From positions 930,001 through 994,000 of the forward strand of contig NC_015732.1 of NCBI RefSeq assembly GCF_000219725.1: a stretch of DNA of 64,000 nt. Direction: 5' to 3'. The translations under genes and the position numbers were made by a program. Every line of letters begins with the position of its first letter. The first letter of the stretch is position 1. Shown one piece after another: positions 8,478 to 18,176 of the stretch. Below the pieces are notes generated by a model. That model made no database searches, was not told where the DNA came from, and saw nothing but the letters and a program-made list of their open reading frames with translations. The stretch comes from Gracilinema caldarium DSM 7334. Lineage in GTDB: Bacteria; Spirochaetota; Spirochaetia; Treponematales; Breznakiellaceae.

Positions 8478-9434
8478 TCATGAGAGGTAGACGGCTTTCA
8501 GGTCTTCATTATCGGGGTATAAATGGGGCATCGTCGGAATTGGCTCTGAAATCAGGCGGCCCGCTATAGCCTGAATAGCCTGGGCAAAAGGGCTGTCAGG
8601 CTGGAGGAGAATTGCCGGTTTACGGGCTGTTACAGAGGCACTTACCGAGGAGTCCCAAGGAATATAACCAATATATTCTACGTTTAGTTCTAGGTTCTTT
8701 TTTGCAATTTCTCGAAGCTTTATACCAACTCCCAGATCATGGGGGCCAGTACCCATATTGAGCACAATTCGAGGATAGAGCCGTTCAACCACTGAGATAG
8801 CTTGTTGAGCATTTTCTCCAAAATTTTCGAGTAGTGTTTTTTTAAGAACAGAAGAGGTGTTTGAAGTACCTTCCATTTTTTGTGCAAAAAAGTTGCTTAT
8901 TACCTGTCGTTCTGGTCCTTTAGGGGGAAACGATCGTATCAAGGTTCGATAAAACACTGTTTTAAGAAATGAGTAAGCATTAAGGATTGCGGTGCTTTCT
9001 CCCATCGTTACGATACATCCTGAACTGCTGGTAAGGAAAAAATCCACAGTATTGTAAGAGGAACCTGCTCCAAGATCAAGGAGGATATAATCCGCAGGAA
9101 GATTAGTAATACTTTTCATAATCTTTTGTTTAGTAAAAAAATCAATGTTGGCTGTTCCTGGAAGAAGGGTGTCCCCGGGAATAAAAAAAAGTCGAAGTAT
9201 ATCAGTCTCAATCAGTAAGGCTTCGAGACACGTTTCTGTACGGTTGATGAGGTTGCCAATACCGGGATATCTATTTTTAATTCCCAGAAGGGTATGTAAA
9301 TTAGAAGCACCAAGGTCTAAATCGATAAGAACTGTGGTTTTTCCGAGCTTTGCCAGGGCTACTGCACAGTTGATTGCGAATACACTTTTCCCTACGCCAC
9401 CTTTCCCTGACGCTATCGGTAGTATAATGGCCAT
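8478..9434 (-). CDS. MinD/FlhG-like P-loop ATPase
   Basis: A 318-residue SIMIBI-class ATPase with deviant Walker A GKGGVGKS (residues about 10-17), switch I near DLDLGASNLHTLLG and Walker B YILLDLGAG. The C-terminal half contains an IGYIPWDSSVSASVTARKP stretch typical of MinD/FlhG/Mrp-like proteins. No C-terminal amphipathic membrane helix like that of cell-division MinD is evident. A role in positioning flagella or another polar structure is therefore possible but unproven. It is a single gene between two plus-strand genes. No Shine-Dalgarno is seen. Confidence 0.85.
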   Translation of the reverse strand: MAIILPIASGKGGVGKSVFAINCAVALAKLGKTTVLIDLDLGASNLHTLLGIKNRYPGIGNLINRTETCLEALLIETDILRLFFIPGDTLLPGTANIDFFTKQKIMKSITNLPADYILLDLGAGSSYNTVDFFLTSSSGCIVTMGESTAILNAYSFLKTVFYRTLIRSFPPKGPERQVISNFFAQKMEGTSNTSSVLKKTLLENFGENAQQAISVVERLYPRIVLNMGTGPHDLGVGIKLREIAKKNLELNVEYIGYIPWDSSVSASVTARKPAILLQPDSPFAQAIQAIAGRLISEPIPTMPHLYPDNEDLKAVYLS

Positions 9435-9440
9435 ACTGTA

Positions 9441-9469
9441 AGTATGAAAAACAATAGATTCGTATGCAA
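9441..9469 (-). promoter_or_regulatory. Promoter of the MinD-like gene, leaderless geometry
   Basis: On the minus strand TTGCAT (9469-9464) and CATACT (9446-9441) are 17 bases apart. The -10 ends 7 bases before the ATG at 9434. Together with the missing Shine-Dalgarno this suggests a leaderless transcript. Confidence 0.5.
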
Positions 9470-9572
9470 GAAATTTGTGACAAAAATGCGTAGATGCATA
9501 GGATATCCTTCAATTATCGGTTCCCTTGCAACATTATCCCCTCATCGGGTACAATGACCGCAGGAGAAGATA

Positions 9573-11600
9573 ATGCTGGAACGGATGCGCAACATCGGCA
9601 TAATGGCCCATATCGATGCCGGAAAAACTACAACTACAGAACGAATCCTCTACTACACCGGAAAAAGCCATCGTATCGGAGAAGTAGACGATGGTGAAGC
9701 CATTATGGACTGGATGGAACAGGAACAGGAACGGGGAATCACCATCCAGAGCGCGGCCACTACAACTTATTGGAAGGATCATCAAATCAATATTATAGAT
9801 ACTCCTGGACATGTGGATTTTACTGCCGAGGTAGAGCGGTCTTTACGGGTCCTGGATGGAGCAATCTGTATTTTTTGTGCTGTAAGTGGCGTAGAACCTC
9901 AGACCGAAACGGTCTGGCATCAGGCAGACCGGTATCGGGTTCCCCGGATTGGGTACATTAATAAGATGGATCGAATGGGAGCCGATTTTTTTCAGGTTCT
10001 GGAGGATATAAAGGTAAAACTGGGAGCCCAAGCGGTTCCCATACAACTACCAATTGGCCGGGAAAGTGCCTTTGAAGGAGTGATTGACCTTCTTGAGATG
10101 CGGGAGATTCGCTGGGATGCCAGCACGGATGGCGAAACAGTACTTTACAGCCCCCTCTCTCAAGGTAACCTTGAAATTGCCCAGGCATGGCGAGAAAAGC
10201 TCATCGATGCCCTTTCTGAACATTCAGAGGCTATCACAGACCTGTATCTGAATGGGGAAGAGATTCCCTTTTCGTTGATTAAAAAAGAACTACGGAAAGC
10301 GGTTATTCATGACAAATTTGTTCCTCTTTTATGCGGTGCATCCCGAAGAAATATGGGGGTTCAGCCTCTGATTGATGCGGTGGTGGATTTCCTTCCTGCA
10401 CCGGATGAAGTTGGGCCTGCGGTAGGGCACCACTTAAAAAAGGAAGAGGAAGTACAGGTTCCCTGTGATCCAAAAGGAACTCCGCTGGGACTGGTATTTA
10501 AAATACAATATGACCGGGAAGCAGGAAGTCTCTGCTATGTACGAATGTATTCGGGTAGTTTCAAACCTGGAACGGTGGTCTTTAATGTAGGTAAGAAAAA
10601 GCGCGAACGGGCAAACCGGATTCTTAGAATGCATTCTAATAAAAGCGAGCCTATGGATGAACTCTCTGCCGGTGATATTGGGGTCATTATCGGTATGAAG
10701 GAAGCTCAAACAGGGGACACCATTGGCAGTGAAGGCTGGCCGGTGGTCTTGGAAAAAATGCATTTCCCTGAGCCGGTTATTTCCGTTGCCATAGAGCCCA
10801 AGAGCCTTTCTGAACAGGATAAACTGCGGGAAGTGCTTGCTATTCTTGCGAAGGAAGATCCTACATTTACCACCAAGGAAAATGAAGAAACAGGACAGCT
10901 TATTATTTCCGGTATGGGTGAATTACATCTGGATGTACTGGTTACCCGTATCCTTAAAGAATACAATGTTGGGGCAAAGGTAGGTAACCCCCAGGTGACC
11001 TACCGGGAGTCCATTGCAAAAACAATTGAACATACTCAGGAGTTCACCCGGGTTCTCGCTGGCAAGGAGCATAAAGCAAAGTTAACCCTGAAGGTAGAGG
11101 GTCTCCCTCGGGGATCAGGAAATCGCTATACCTGTGCGGCTAAGAAAAATAAGGCCCCCGAAGAAATCTTTGATGCCATTGAACGGGGCATCAATGCAGC
11201 CTTCCCATCGGGTATTGTGATGGGCTATCCCTGTATCGATATTGGCGTAACCCTCTTAGACTTAGAATATTCGGAGCTTACCGGTTCAGAATTCGCTTTT
11301 GAAGCCTGTGCCAGCATGGGTTTTGATGAGGCATGCCGGAATGCAGATCCTTTCCTGCTGGAGCCGATTATGGCGGTAACCCTTATTTCACCAAAGGAAT
11401 TTGTGGGAGATGTGATCAGCCTTGTGATTCAACGAGGCGGTATTGTTCATAGTATGGATTCTAAATCAACGATGGATCACGTTAAAGCCCAGGCCCCCAT
11501 GGCAAAAATGTTCGGTTTTATGACCGCCCTTCGTTCAGTCAGCCAGGGCCGGGCTACTTTTTCTATGGAATTCTCCCACTTCGAAAAAAAACAGGGATAA
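9573..11600 (+). CDS. fusA: Elongation factor G paralogue (EF-G2-type translational GTPase)
   Basis: 675 residues with all five EF-G domains. GTPase motifs: G1 [12 protein letters not shown] (about 12-23), G2 RGITI, G3 DTPGH and G4 NKMD. Domain IV (about residues 460-590) and a C-terminal domain V are present. AGGAGA precedes the ATG. Spirochaetes are known to carry two EF-G proteins resembling mitochondrial EF-G1 (translocation) and EF-G2 (ribosome recycling). Isolation from rpsL/rpsG/tuf and the diverged N-terminus ([15 protein letters not shown]) suggest this is the second paralogue, but assigning the subfamily needs a tree. Confidence 0.92.
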   Translation: MLERMRNIGIMAHIDAGKTTTTERILYYTGKSHRIGEVDDGEAIMDWMEQEQERGITIQSAATTTYWKDHQINIIDTPGHVDFTAEVERSLRVLDGAICIFCAVSGVEPQTETVWHQADRYRVPRIGYINKMDRMGADFFQVLEDIKVKLGAQAVPIQLPIGRESAFEGVIDLLEMREIRWDASTDGETVLYSPLSQGNLEIAQAWREKLIDALSEHSEAITDLYLNGEEIPFSLIKKELRKAVIHDKFVPLLCGASRRNMGVQPLIDAVVDFLPAPDEVGPAVGHHLKKEEEVQVPCDPKGTPLGLVFKIQYDREAGSLCYVRMYSGSFKPGTVVFNVGKKKRERANRILRMHSNKSEPMDELSAGDIGVIIGMKEAQTGDTIGSEGWPVVLEKMHFPEPVISVAIEPKSLSEQDKLREVLAILAKEDPTFTTKENEETGQLIISGMGELHLDVLVTRILKEYNVGAKVGNPQVTYRESIAKTIEHTQEFTRVLAGKEHKAKLTLKVEGLPRGSGNRYTCAAKKNKAPEEIFDAIERGINAAFPSGIVMGYPCIDIGVTLLDLEYSELTGSEFAFEACASMGFDEACRNADPFLLEPIMAVTLISPKEFVGDVISLVIQRGGIVHSMDSKSTMDHVKAQAPMAKMFGFMTALRSVSQGRATFSMEFSHFEKKQG

Positions 11601-11615
11601 CACAGATCACCACCA

Positions 11616-11689
11616 GGGGCTAGCCATTCTCTTTCCGGAGCCCAGTCGGATGCCGGTAAGGAGCCACGCCAGCGGGCTAGCTAAGCCCC
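11616..11689. other. Structured spacer between convergent EF-G and ParB-domain genes
   Basis: The 110-base spacer has complementary ends, GGGGCTAGCC (11616-11625) and GGGCTAGCTAAGCCCC (11674-11689), with G+C-rich sequence between. There is no terminal T run in either direction. It may be a shared terminator structure or a degenerate palindromic repeat. Confidence 0.35.
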
Positions 11690-11710
11690 ATCGGAGTACC
11701 GCCGGGGGCG

Positions 11711-12100
11711 CTAGTCTACATGAAAGAGCCTTATAAAAAAGCCTGCGATGGCGTTCCAGATGCGGCGGAAGAAGCCGGGGTTGCGTAATTTGTAGATGCG
11801 ATCCCTGGCACTTTGGATTTCATCATTGGTTAGATTAAGTCGTTGTAGATTCTCTTCCAACTCTAGTTCCAGTTTTTCAACCTCATCTTGAGCATCCACA
11901 ATTTGGGCGTTAATTGTACGCCAGCCCAGAAGTTTCGCAGCCTCCAGCCTGCGGCGTCCGGAAATGAGAATATTTTTTTTAGTGATCAGTATTGGATGAA
12001 TCTGTCCATGCAGTTTCATGCTCTCCGCAAGGGCTGTAAGATTTCCCATATCCTTGCGGATTCTTCTTTTTACCTTTATTTGTTCCAGTGGAACCTGCAT
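11711..12100 (-). CDS. ParB/Srx-domain protein with C-terminal hydrophobic tail
   Basis: 129 residues. The first 80 form a ParB-N-type domain (VPLEQIKVKRRIRKDMGNL...GQIHPILI...ILISGRRRLEAAKLLGW), including the GRRRLEAA motif equivalent to the nucleotide-contacting GERR box of ParB CTPases. A charged helical stretch follows. The protein ends in an aromatic, amphipathic segment FFRRIWNAIAGFFIRLFHVD that could lie on the membrane. No helix-turn-helix or CTD dimer domain is present, so it is not a canonical chromosome-partition ParB. It begins 10 nt after the PBP1A stop, in the same operon. Function is unknown. Confidence 0.78.
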   Translation of the reverse strand: MQVPLEQIKVKRRIRKDMGNLTALAESMKLHGQIHPILITKKNILISGRRRLEAAKLLGWRTINAQIVDAQDEVEKLELELEENLQRLNLTNDEIQSARDRIYKLRNPGFFRRIWNAIAGFFIRLFHVD

Positions 12101-12110
12101 GGCAAACCTC

Positions 12111-14699
12111 CTAATCCAATAATGGATTGTATTCCTGGTTTAATGGATTGGACGGTGCATCTTCTTTGTTATTGGTCGTATTTGCAGGAGGCACCGATGA
12201 TGGTGTCGATGCAGGGGGCGCCGATGGTAACGAATTCATATCGAGGGTGGGTAGTTTTAAACGGTTTTGCAGTTCCGTATCATCAATATGGTAGCTGTCC
12301 TGCATCATGATATCCAGGGCTTGCCGCGTATATTGGCCACCGGCATCATGGATATCGCAATATTTTTGTGGCTGTGTCCCTTCGAGGAAGGTGAGGGTAA
12401 TCGTGCCTTCATTGCAATAGGAGGTAGGTAAGAGTCCCGATTTTGCACAGACCGTAACATCAATAAGCCCCGTCGAAGGCCGAATAAAATCCTTCATTGG
12501 CAGTCCTCGGTGTACTTCCCTCATGTAGTTGGCCCAGACAGGTCCCGCAATGGTAGCCCCTGTTTGAGTAACCCCAAGAGAATTTCCTGGCCTATCGAAA
12601 CCGAACCAGACCGCAGTGGTATAATAGGGAGTGTATCCAACAGTCCAGGCATCGGCCCAGTTCTGGGTTGTACCGGTTTTACCCGCCGCAGGAATGGTAT
12701 ATTTCTTCCCGTTGTTGTCCGTATAGGTAAACTTGGTCCCATAACCAGATGCATAGGCCAGGGTACCGCTCTGGACAGTCTTTTCTAAAAGGCTTGTCAT
12801 CACATAAGCAGTCTGGGGGCTGATAAGCTGAATCGCAGAACCCTTACGTTTCTGTTGCAGCCTAAGTTCCTTTTCGGGGTCTAAAAAGATCTTTCCATTA
12901 CGATCTTCTACCTGGAGTATGGCAATAGGAGTTACTTCCCGCCCCTGGTTGGCAAAGACCGCAAAGGCCCGGGCCATTTGTACCGGAGCCACACTGATAA
13001 CACCTAACCCAAGGGGATAGAGGCGTGGAAAGGTTTTTCGTTTCTCTTCCGGGTCGGTAATACCAAGGAGGAGTGCAGCTCGATCTATGGCGGCATCGAA
13101 ACCAATACCATCAAGAATCTTTAATGATGGCACATTCATCGATTGGGCCAGGGCATACCAGAGCAGAACCGGACCCTTCCATTCACCTTTATAATTGAGC
13201 GGTATATAGGGGGTACCATTTTCATTATAGAACACTACCGGTGAATCATAGATGAGCGAAGCGGGGGTGAATTTTCGTGAATCTATGGCGGCTGAGTAGT
13301 AGAGCGGCTTAAAGGAGCTTCCCGGCATGATTTTTCCCTGAACAGCCCGGATAAGCTGGTTGCTCTGATCGTATTTCGAGCCACCGATCATAGCCTTAAT
13401 ATAACCAGTTTCGTTTTCAATAGAGATCAGGGCCCCTTCAACAGTATTCTTCTCTGCTATTGTCTTTAATTTCCCATAGGCTGTATTGGTAATCATTTTA
13501 ACATTCGGGATGTTGAACATCATCGCTGCCACATCGAGTATAGGATTCAGCCGTTTAACATAACGGTCCATCGCATTTTTAGCGCTTTTGGTTTCCGATG
13601 TGGCATGAATTTCATCAATACCAAAGGATAAGGAGAGTAGATCTACAATGGGAACATAGAGGGCTTCTGCTGCATCAAGACGGGTAGAAATAGTTTTTTT
13701 ATACTCTTCGTTTGCCTGGACAAGTCCGAGAGCCATCTGGCGATCCGCTGCGGCCTGAAAATTGAGGTCCAGGGTTGTTTTAACCACGAACCCGTCCTTA
13801 TATAAGTCGAGGGACCCATAGAGCATGGTTTCCAACTGCCGGCGGACATATTCACTGAACCAGGGGGCTTTATCATCCCGGGCAAAGTAGGCAGAGGTAG
13901 ATACCCTGGTATAATCATAATTCGCCCAGTACTCTTCAAAGGAGGCATCAGCCTCCTGTCGTGTGGTATACCCCAGTTCTACCATTTTATCCAGAACAGC
14001 TTTTTGCCGGTCCCGAGCTAAGTTGGGGTTGTCCAGGGGGTTATACCGGGCTGGACTCGAGAGCTGAATCACGAGAATTGCCGATTCCGCAAGGGTGATC
14101 TCCCGGGCACTATGGCCAAAGAAATATTTGCAGGCCGCTTCTACTCCATAGGTACCAGCACCCATATACATCTTGTTTAAATACAATTCTAGAATTTCAT
14201 TTTTACTGTACCTGCGCTCAAGCTGCAGTGCCCACCATAATTCACGAATTTTTCTAATAACAGACCGTTCTGAGCGGTCCAGGTACAGGGTCCCTGCAAG
14301 CTGCTGGGTAATGGTTGAACCACCTCCCAGGTTTTTACCGATTAACTGTCCAATGACAGCCCGCACGATGGCTTTAATACTATATCCATGATGCTTGTAG
14401 AAATCCGGATCTTCCCGTGCAAGGACCGCATGAATTAAATGGGGCGGCAATTCTTTCAGGGTAATGATTTCCCGTTTCTCTTCCGCAGAGAATTCGGTGA
14501 TAAGATTGCCATTAATATCCAGCAGTTTGGTCGGTAAAGCTGGCGCAAAGTCAATAAAGTTTTCTTGATTTTTAATATTGATAGTCTCTGCAACAAAAAG
14601 GCCAACTCCGATACCTAGGAATATTGCAGAGAATAATACAAAGACGGTTACAAAGATTACGATGGTTTTTTTCTTCGGTTTTCTCAAGGTAAATGCCAT
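12111..14699 (-). CDS. Penicillin-binding protein 1A, bifunctional class A PBP
   Basis: 862 residues. A single TM anchor is at about residues 11-33. The GT51 glycosyltransferase domain starts near residue 90 (EDPDFYKHHG, GGSTITQQLAGTLYL, RKIRELWWALQLE). The transpeptidase domain has the SSFK nucleophile motif near residue 460, SMN in QSMNVPSL, and KTGT near residue 671. The C-terminus is Pro/Ser/Asn-rich. It polymerises and cross-links peptidoglycan at the outer face of the inner membrane. It is the first gene of the unit with the ParB-domain protein. Confidence 0.96.
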   Translation of the reverse strand: MAFTLRKPKKKTIVIFVTVFVLFSAIFLGIGVGLFVAETINIKNQENFIDFAPALPTKLLDINGNLITEFSAEEKREIITLKELPPHLIHAVLAREDPDFYKHHGYSIKAIVRAVIGQLIGKNLGGGSTITQQLAGTLYLDRSERSVIRKIRELWWALQLERRYSKNEILELYLNKMYMGAGTYGVEAACKYFFGHSAREITLAESAILVIQLSSPARYNPLDNPNLARDRQKAVLDKMVELGYTTRQEADASFEEYWANYDYTRVSTSAYFARDDKAPWFSEYVRRQLETMLYGSLDLYKDGFVVKTTLDLNFQAAADRQMALGLVQANEEYKKTISTRLDAAEALYVPIVDLLSLSFGIDEIHATSETKSAKNAMDRYVKRLNPILDVAAMMFNIPNVKMITNTAYGKLKTIAEKNTVEGALISIENETGYIKAMIGGSKYDQSNQLIRAVQGKIMPGSSFKPLYYSAAIDSRKFTPASLIYDSPVVFYNENGTPYIPLNYKGEWKGPVLLWYALAQSMNVPSLKILDGIGFDAAIDRAALLLGITDPEEKRKTFPRLYPLGLGVISVAPVQMARAFAVFANQGREVTPIAILQVEDRNGKIFLDPEKELRLQQKRKGSAIQLISPQTAYVMTSLLEKTVQSGTLAYASGYGTKFTYTDNNGKKYTIPAAGKTGTTQNWADAWTVGYTPYYTTAVWFGFDRPGNSLGVTQTGATIAGPVWANYMREVHRGLPMKDFIRPSTGLIDVTVCAKSGLLPTSYCNEGTITLTFLEGTQPQKYCDIHDAGGQYTRQALDIMMQDSYHIDDTELQNRLKLPTLDMNSLPSAPPASTPSSVPPANTTNNKEDAPSNPLNQEYNPLLD

Positions 14700-14750
14700 G
14701 CCCTGAGCCTACGGAAGCCTAGCCCTTTTGTCAAGCATGAAAAAAACGAT

Positions 14751-14777
14751 AAAAAAGGGCTGCCTTTCGGGCAGCCC
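14751..14777 (-). terminator. Rho-independent terminator of the PEGA/M23 operon
   Basis: On the minus strand GGGCTGCC-CGAA-AGGCAGCCC (14777-14757) forms an 8-9 bp stem with a tetraloop, followed by TTTTTTATCG. It lies downstream of the gene ending at 14888. Confidence 0.9.
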
Positions 14778-14789
14778 TGCCAATGTGGC

Positions 14790-14833
14790 TGTCGGAAGTA
14801 TAGCGGTTTGGGAGGGGAACTATAGGTCCGACA
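14790..14833. other. Short hairpin beside the terminator
   Basis: TGTCGGA (14790-14796) pairs with TCCGACA (14827-14833). After a 2x2 internal loop TATAG (14799-14803) pairs with CTATA (14820-14824). It lies between the PEGA-like gene and the terminator at 14751-14777, so it probably belongs to the 3' end of that transcript. Confidence 0.5.
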
Positions 14834-14887
14834 CTGATATCATCGGAATTATAGAAAACTTCTTAACTAAATTTACAAGGCCTCTCT

Positions 14888-15865
14888 CTAATCTTCCTTA
14901 ATCAAAACATCGATGGTCAACGCAATGTTATAGGTTTTTCCCTTTTCTATGGTGAGATGTTTTACAACTGAGTAATCACCAACCTGAAAGCGCACCGTAT
15001 GCTGCCCTGGTTCTACAGAAAAGGGCTGACGGGAATTGGTGAGCAGTATATCATCTAGATACACCCGGGTATTCTCAGGAACTTCAAATTGGAGTACCGG
15101 CGTTGTATCCCGCAGGTCCACCGTCATATCCAGAGTTCTGGCCCGTTCTATAATGAAAGTTCTGCTTTCAGTTCTAAAATCTTCTGAGATAATGCTGAGA
15201 TAATGTTCACCGGTTTTCAGAATCCGTTCTTTGGAAAAATCAGGCACCACCACATCATCGATCAGCACGGTGAAGGGTTTATCCTTCATCGCTTCTGGCG
15301 GGCGGACCCGCAGTCTCAAGGCCCCTTCATCAGCAATAATAGGCCGGACAGTAAGATTAAATTCCATGGTCTCCACCTCTTCGGAGAGGCCTTTTATAAG
15401 AGGCATGAGCCGGATGACCAGCGGAAACGTGGTAGGCGGAATAATCCCTGTGGGAACTGTTACATAGGGACTGGTCCTTAATCCATGGCCTTGTCTGAGC
15501 GGAATCTGAAATACTGCCTGAAGCTTTGCAGGAATAATCTCAAAGGCAAGCCGGTCCAACTGGAAATCCACCACTCCAGGTTTTGGCAGTTCTTTGAGAC
15601 CATTATAAAGAGACATACCCACACTACTGCGGTACTTTAAATAGATCTGAGGAACCTTAAGTTCTATTTCGATGCCCTTTAAAAACGCCGACTCCGGTGA
15701 CAGGGTTACCACTACCGCGTCAATGTAGGTCATGGTAAGGCTTTTCCCCTCAGGACGTAAGGGAGACACCTCAATTGTTCCCTTGAGGGTTGTCCTAAAG
15801 GTTTCTGCTTCGAGCGGGACAAGAATAGATACTAAACAGAGCGCGGCATAGAGCCTGGGCTTCAT
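14888..15865 (-). CDS. Exported PEGA-like domain protein of unknown function
   Basis: 325 residues with a signal peptide (about 1-20, cleavage after LEA). The body is beta-rich. The C-terminal 70 residues (FEVPENTRVYLDDILL...PFSVEPGQHTVRFQVGDYSVVKHLTIEKGKTY) match the short beta-sandwich pattern of PEGA-type surface domains, and an earlier segment (FTVLIDDVVVPDFSKERILKTGEHYL) looks like a second copy. It is probably periplasmic or envelope associated. Its ATG overlaps the stop of the upstream LysM/M23 peptidase gene by 4 nt, so the two are translationally coupled and may act together in the envelope. Confidence 0.75.
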   Translation of the reverse strand: MKPRLYAALCLVSILVPLEAETFRTTLKGTIEVSPLRPEGKSLTMTYIDAVVVTLSPESAFLKGIEIELKVPQIYLKYRSSVGMSLYNGLKELPKPGVVDFQLDRLAFEIIPAKLQAVFQIPLRQGHGLRTSPYVTVPTGIIPPTTFPLVIRLMPLIKGLSEEVETMEFNLTVRPIIADEGALRLRVRPPEAMKDKPFTVLIDDVVVPDFSKERILKTGEHYLSIISEDFRTESRTFIIERARTLDMTVDLRDTTPVLQFEVPENTRVYLDDILLTNSRQPFSVEPGQHTVRFQVGDYSVVKHLTIEKGKTYNIALTIDVLIKED

Positions 15866-16869
15866 CGATTTGTTCCTTTCCCCGGCAAAAAGGAGGCCGG
15901 ATCTCGAGCCTTACCATCTTGCCGTAATTCAAAATGTAAATGGGGACCGGTCGTTTGTCCAGTCATTCCTACGGTACCAATAACTGTACTCGAATGTACA
16001 ACACTATTCAAGTTTATCGTGATGGATGCCAGGTGCCCATAGAGGCTTGTCCAGCCCCCGTCATGGGCTATAATAATGTAGTTTCCATATACTTCATTAT
16101 ATCCCGTATTTGATACAATTCCTTCCCGGCATGCATAGACCGGTGTTCCCAGAGGAGCCGCGAGGTCAAGCCCCTCATGAACCTTCAAGTTCCCTGTAAC
16201 AGGATTTTTTCGAAGGCCAAAGCCGCTGGTGATCCGAACTACCCGAAGGGGATACTTGAATATCGTGTTCAGAAAGAAGGCCCGTTCAGTACCACTGAAG
16301 GTTCGATCTGGCAGGCACTCCATATCAAGTCTGGCCCCGTCCGGATAGACACCTATGCTAAAAGCCGCATCTTCACTATGGGCCCCTGCAATGAGCTGTT
16401 CCAGGTCATTTATCGCGGTCTCGGGAAGAAAAAGAGCTGGTAGAGAGGGAAGGAGAATTTCCCGACCCGCCTGTAACAATGAGGGGTGTTCCAGGCGATT
16501 TAATGTAGCAATAGCCTCATAGGGAATGGTGCATCGGGCTGCAATGGAAAAAATATCATCTCCAGATCGGATTGTATACCGGTAGATTGTGAGGCTCTGG
16601 GCGAGCTTTGTAAAGGCCTCTGCATCGTTTTTATACAGCCCTTGGCGATACCGGGCAAGCAGGATCCGGTTATCTTCCACATCCTGCTGGAACTGAAGAA
16701 AGGTCGGATCAGAACTCTGCAATAGATTGATGAGCGGATGGGGCGAATTTGGGGCTGCAGCTGTATATAAAGGGAAAGACCAGCTCGATACAGCAAAAAA
16801 AACAAGAAATGTAACTATTCCAGGAGGTTTCCCAGATCTATTCATCACCATCTGCGTATGATGCTGCAT
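15862..16869 (-). CDS. LysM-M23 peptidoglycan endopeptidase
   Basis: 335 residues with a hydrophobic export signal (about 18-38). A LysM module is at about 96-145 (YTIRSGDDIFSIAARCTIPYEAIATLNRL). The C-terminal M23/lysostaphin-type domain starts near residue 205 (RITSGFGLRKNPVTG). Zn-binding and catalytic motifs HEGLD and HLHFE are intact, so it should be an active peptidoglycan peptidase. Internal ATGs at codons 7 and 9 are alternative starts; none has a strong ribosome-binding site. It leads the unit with the PEGA-like gene. Confidence 0.92.
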   Translation of the reverse strand: MQHHTQMVMNRSGKPPGIVTFLVFFAVSSWSFPLYTAAAPNSPHPLINLLQSSDPTFLQFQQDVEDNRILLARYRQGLYKNDAEAFTKLAQSLTIYRYTIRSGDDIFSIAARCTIPYEAIATLNRLEHPSLLQAGREILLPSLPALFLPETAINDLEQLIAGAHSEDAAFSIGVYPDGARLDMECLPDRTFSGTERAFFLNTIFKYPLRVVRITSGFGLRKNPVTGNLKVHEGLDLAAPLGTPVYACREGIVSNTGYNEVYGNYIIIAHDGGWTSLYGHLASITINLNSVVHSSTVIGTVGMTGQTTGPHLHFELRQDGKARDPASFLPGKGTNR

Positions 16870-16930
16870 AAAAAAAGCCGTCCAAGTTCGGGCCTAAACC
16901 GGCACGTATGCCAGCACCCCCTTGAACGGC
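16870..16930 (-). terminator. Terminator of the ferredoxin gene
   Basis: On the minus strand GCCGTTCAAG (16930-16921) pairs with CTTGGACGGC (16886-16877), with one G-T pair. The long loop contains further complementarity. TTTTTTT follows (16876-16870). Confidence 0.75.
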
Positions 16931-16952
16931 TCCATTAAGGATAGAATATGCC

Positions 16953-17123
16953 TTAGCCAGCGATAATGGCTTCGGTGGGGCAAACCCCGGCGCAGGCACC
17001 GCAATCCTGGCACTTGTCAGGATCAATCCAGCGCATTCCGTCCTTCTCAGAAATAGCCTCAACCGGGCACTCGCCTTCGCAGGCGCCGCAGTTTACACAA
17101 GCATCGGTTACCTTGTATGCCAT
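16953..17123 (-). CDS. 2[4Fe-4S] ferredoxin
   Basis: A 56-residue ferredoxin, easily missed because it is short. Two cluster-binding motifs are complete: CVNCGACEGECP (residues 9-20) and CQDCGACAGVCP (residues 38-49). Each has the CxxCxxCxxxCP pattern of clostridial-type ferredoxins. It carries low-potential electrons for fermentative redox enzymes in the cytoplasm. GAGG stands 8 nt before the ATG. It has its own promoter and terminator and is a single-gene unit. Confidence 0.95.
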   Translation of the reverse strand: MAYKVTDACVNCGACEGECPVEAISEKDGMRWIDPDKCQDCGACAGVCPTEAIIAG

Positions 17124-17154
17124 GAAAAACCTCGCAAATAAGGTGTGATATGAA

Positions 17155-17184
17155 AAAATAGCACATTTTTTATATATTATGCAA
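17155..17184 (-). promoter_or_regulatory. Promoter of the ferredoxin gene
   Basis: On the minus strand TTGCAT (17184-17179) and TATTTT (17160-17155) are 18 bases apart, about 32 bases before the ATG. Confidence 0.5.
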
Positions 17185-17238
17185 GGCCTGGATTAATCAT
17201 TACCAGTGAGCTACACTGAAAAAAGAGAGGTTATGTTG

Positions 17239-18150
17239 ATGAACAGCAGTCGCTTTGTATTCATGTCAGTGGTTTTTGTTACAGCCCTTTTTATGGGCTG
17301 TAGCAAAAATGAGGCTGCTTTTACCAGCCTTGACCGCGGTCCCAAGCTGATGGCAGAGGCTCCGCTCATGGCAGAGTCCAGGACCCGAGCAGATAGTGGT
17401 GAAGTAGCAAAGCTTGTATCTGATACAGCAGGGCAAGCAGGCTCTGCTGAAGCGAATCGGTCTGAGGCCGGTTCTGACGGTCGAAAGCTCATCTATACGG
17501 CGAGTCTTACTATTGCGGTGCCTGAAGTACAAGATGCGGCAAAAAAACTCGAAACCCAGCTTACAGCCTTTAAGGCCTATATCGCCTCACAGGACTGGTA
17601 CGAATCTTCCATAAGCTATGAAATTAAGGTCCCCGTAGAACACTTTCATGCACTTCTAGAATCACTAGGCTCAGCGGGAAAAATCCGCAGAAAAACTGTC
17701 CAGGCCCGGGATGTGACCGAATATTACTATGATCTGGAAAACCGTGTAAAAAATAAACGTATTCTCGTTGAGCGGTACCAAACGTATCTCAGAAATGCCA
17801 AAAATGTAGAAGACCTCCTCAATGTGGAACGCTTTCTCAATGACGCCACCACCGATTTGGAGAGCCTTGAAGGCAGTTTCCGAGGCCTTGTTAAACAGGT
17901 TGAATATGCCACCATATCCCTTACCTTGGAACCTCTTGTCACCACCAGTACCAGTTCGCCGACCCTTGGGGAACGGCTCAGAAACCTTTTTAATTCCTTC
18001 AGCTCTTTCTTGCAAAGCGCCATAGTAATCCTGATCGCTCTTATCATCTATGGCATACCTTTGGTACTCATCCTGGCACTCCTCTGGCTCCTCCTTTTCG
18101 GTAGGGTAGGCCTTGTAAAAAAGATCTTTATCCTTGTGAATAGGAAGTAA
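17239..18150 (+). CDS. DUF4349 lipoprotein
   Basis: 303 residues from the ATG at 17239, which has GAGAGG 8 nt upstream. An in-frame GTG at 17206 and ATG at 17233 are poorer. The signal peptide ends in the lipobox LFMGC, so Cys21 should be lipidated. A DUF4349 domain follows (RKLIYTASLTIAVPEVQDAAKKLE...YYYDLENRVKNKRILVERY), with a central coiled coil. A C-terminal TM helix (about 257-284) and a basic tail complete it. The family is envelope associated and of unknown function. Confidence 0.88.
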   Translation: MNSSRFVFMSVVFVTALFMGCSKNEAAFTSLDRGPKLMAEAPLMAESRTRADSGEVAKLVSDTAGQAGSAEANRSEAGSDGRKLIYTASLTIAVPEVQDAAKKLETQLTAFKAYIASQDWYESSISYEIKVPVEHFHALLESLGSAGKIRRKTVQARDVTEYYYDLENRVKNKRILVERYQTYLRNAKNVEDLLNVERFLNDATTDLESLEGSFRGLVKQVEYATISLTLEPLVTTSTSSPTLGERLRNLFNSFSSFLQSAIVILIALIIYGIPLVLILALLWLLLFGRVGLVKKIFILVNRK

Positions 18151-18176
18151 GCCCTAGGTTTATCGAACAGTGCACC

